From NCBI GenBank assembly GCA_026122915.1, contig JAGIXO010000096.1, positions 1-6,424 on the forward strand: DNA of 6,424 bases. The letters are read 5' to 3'. Each line of letters starts with the position of its first letter. Positions within the stretch are counted from its first letter, which is position 1. Below, one piece after another: positions 5,920 through 6,424 of the stretch. The notes beneath the pieces are model-generated. The model searched no databases. It was not told the origin of the DNA and worked only from the letters and a program-made list of their open reading frames with translations. The position numbers and the translations under genes were made by a program. This stretch comes from Candidatus Electronema nielsenii. Lineage in GTDB: Bacteria; Desulfobacterota; Desulfobulbia; Desulfobulbales; Desulfobulbaceae.

Positions 5920-6424
5920 ATGGCACCTATCCTTATTGCAGTCATTGTGGTTCTGCTGACAGGACTCCGTATTGCCCAAGAGTATCAGCGGGGCGTGGTC
6001 TTTCGTCTCGGTCGTTATGTTGGCCTGCGCGGGCCGGGACTGTACTGGGTTATACCGCTGGGGATCGAACGGGTGGTGACCATTGACATCCGCACGCGAA
6101 CGATGTCTGCTGAACAACAGGAAACCATCACGCGGGACAGCGTTACGGTAAAGCTCAATGCTGTGCTTTGGTATCGGGTTACTGATGCAGCCAAGTCGGT
6201 TATTGAGGTTGCCGACGTGGCTACAGCGGTCTATCAGCTCGCCCTGACGAGCCTGCGCAACTCCATTGGGCAGCATGATCTCGATGAGGTGCTGCAAGAG
6301 CGGGACAAGATCAATCACCTCCTGCATCAGAACCTTGTTGACTCCACCGCCTCGTGGGGTGTGGAAGTGGAGCGTTTCGAGATGAAGGATGTGGAGCTGC
6401 CTGAAGCGATGCAGGAGGTAATCG
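5920..6424 (+). CDS. Slipin family (SPFH/stomatin-like) membrane protein, N-terminal part (runs off the right edge)
   Basis: The first 168 residues of an SPFH-domain protein of the slipin/stomatin type; the stop lies beyond the window. Residues 3-16 form one N-terminal hydrophobic membrane anchor (PILIAVIVVLLTGL). The SPFH domain follows with typical blocks: YQRGVVFRLGRY (22-33), GPGLYW (38-43), DIRTRTMSAEQQETITRD (56-73), AVLWYRV (80-86) and LRNSIGQHDLDEVLQERD (109-126). It ends near GVEVERFEMKDVELPEAMQ. Such proteins oligomerise on membranes, scaffold lipid microdomains and often pair with NfeD-type proteins or proteases; whether nfeD is next cannot be seen. AGGAG (5909-5913) sits 6 bases before the ATG. 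The gene begins 20 bases after the transhydrogenase stop, so the two probably share a transcript. Confidence 0.9.
   Translation, partial: MAPILIAVIVVLLTGLRIAQEYQRGVVFRLGRYVGLRGPGLYWVIPLGIERVVTIDIRTRTMSAEQQETITRDSVTVKLNAVLWYRVTDAAKSVIEVADVATAVYQLALTSLRNSIGQHDLDEVLQERDKINHLLHQNLVDSTASWGVEVERFEMKDVELPEAMQEVI

Noticed and set aside
5737..6327. 196-codon open frame on the minus strand
   Set aside because: It lies opposite the transhydrogenase 3' end and the slipin gene, both with clear family motifs, so it is a shadow frame.
1..6424. tRNA, rRNA, CRISPR array, insertion sequence, integrase or vsr repair gene
   Set aside because: I looked for each on both strands and saw none.

Overview
The window is a bacterial chromosome segment with all genes on the + strand. 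It looks like a Gram-negative, probably of the Desulfobacterota type. That guess rests only on how the NamZ-like (DUF1343), transhydrogenase and slipin proteins read, so treat it as low confidence. Host-type genes are GC-rich (39 of 60 bases are G or C in 5041-5100). The central cassette is AT-rich (17 of 60 in 2041-2100, 20 of 60 in 3361-3420).

Layout. Bases 3-224 are the 3' end of a manganese exporter gene (mntP). It overlaps or abuts a DUF1343 / NamZ-like cell-wall hydrolase gene (233-1408). Bases 1409-1506 are a compact control region with a sigma70-like promoter and a palindrome over its -10 box. Next come a Dcm/EcoRII-type cytosine-5 methyltransferase carrying an N-terminal helix-turn-helix (1507-2784) and, with a 4-base overlap, an EcoRII-C-domain restriction endonuclease (2781-4010). 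A VOC (glyoxalase-fold) gene starts 4 bases after the endonuclease stop (4015-4599). A 164-base spacer leads to a gene for the NAD-binding alpha subunit of a proton-translocating transhydrogenase (4764-5899), which is broken here by a one-base deletion. The 5' part of a slipin (SPFH/stomatin) gene (5920-6424) runs off the end.

How it works together. The centre is a complete Type II restriction-modification system predicted to act on CCWGG. The methyltransferase probably represses its own promoter through its helix-turn-helix, as SsoII/EcoRII-type enzymes do, and would thereby also set endonuclease levels. By eye the whole 6.4 kb has no CCWGG site but 13 CCSGG sites, which fits long-standing selection against the predicted target. 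The remaining genes look like ordinary housekeeping or metabolic functions without a shared pathway.
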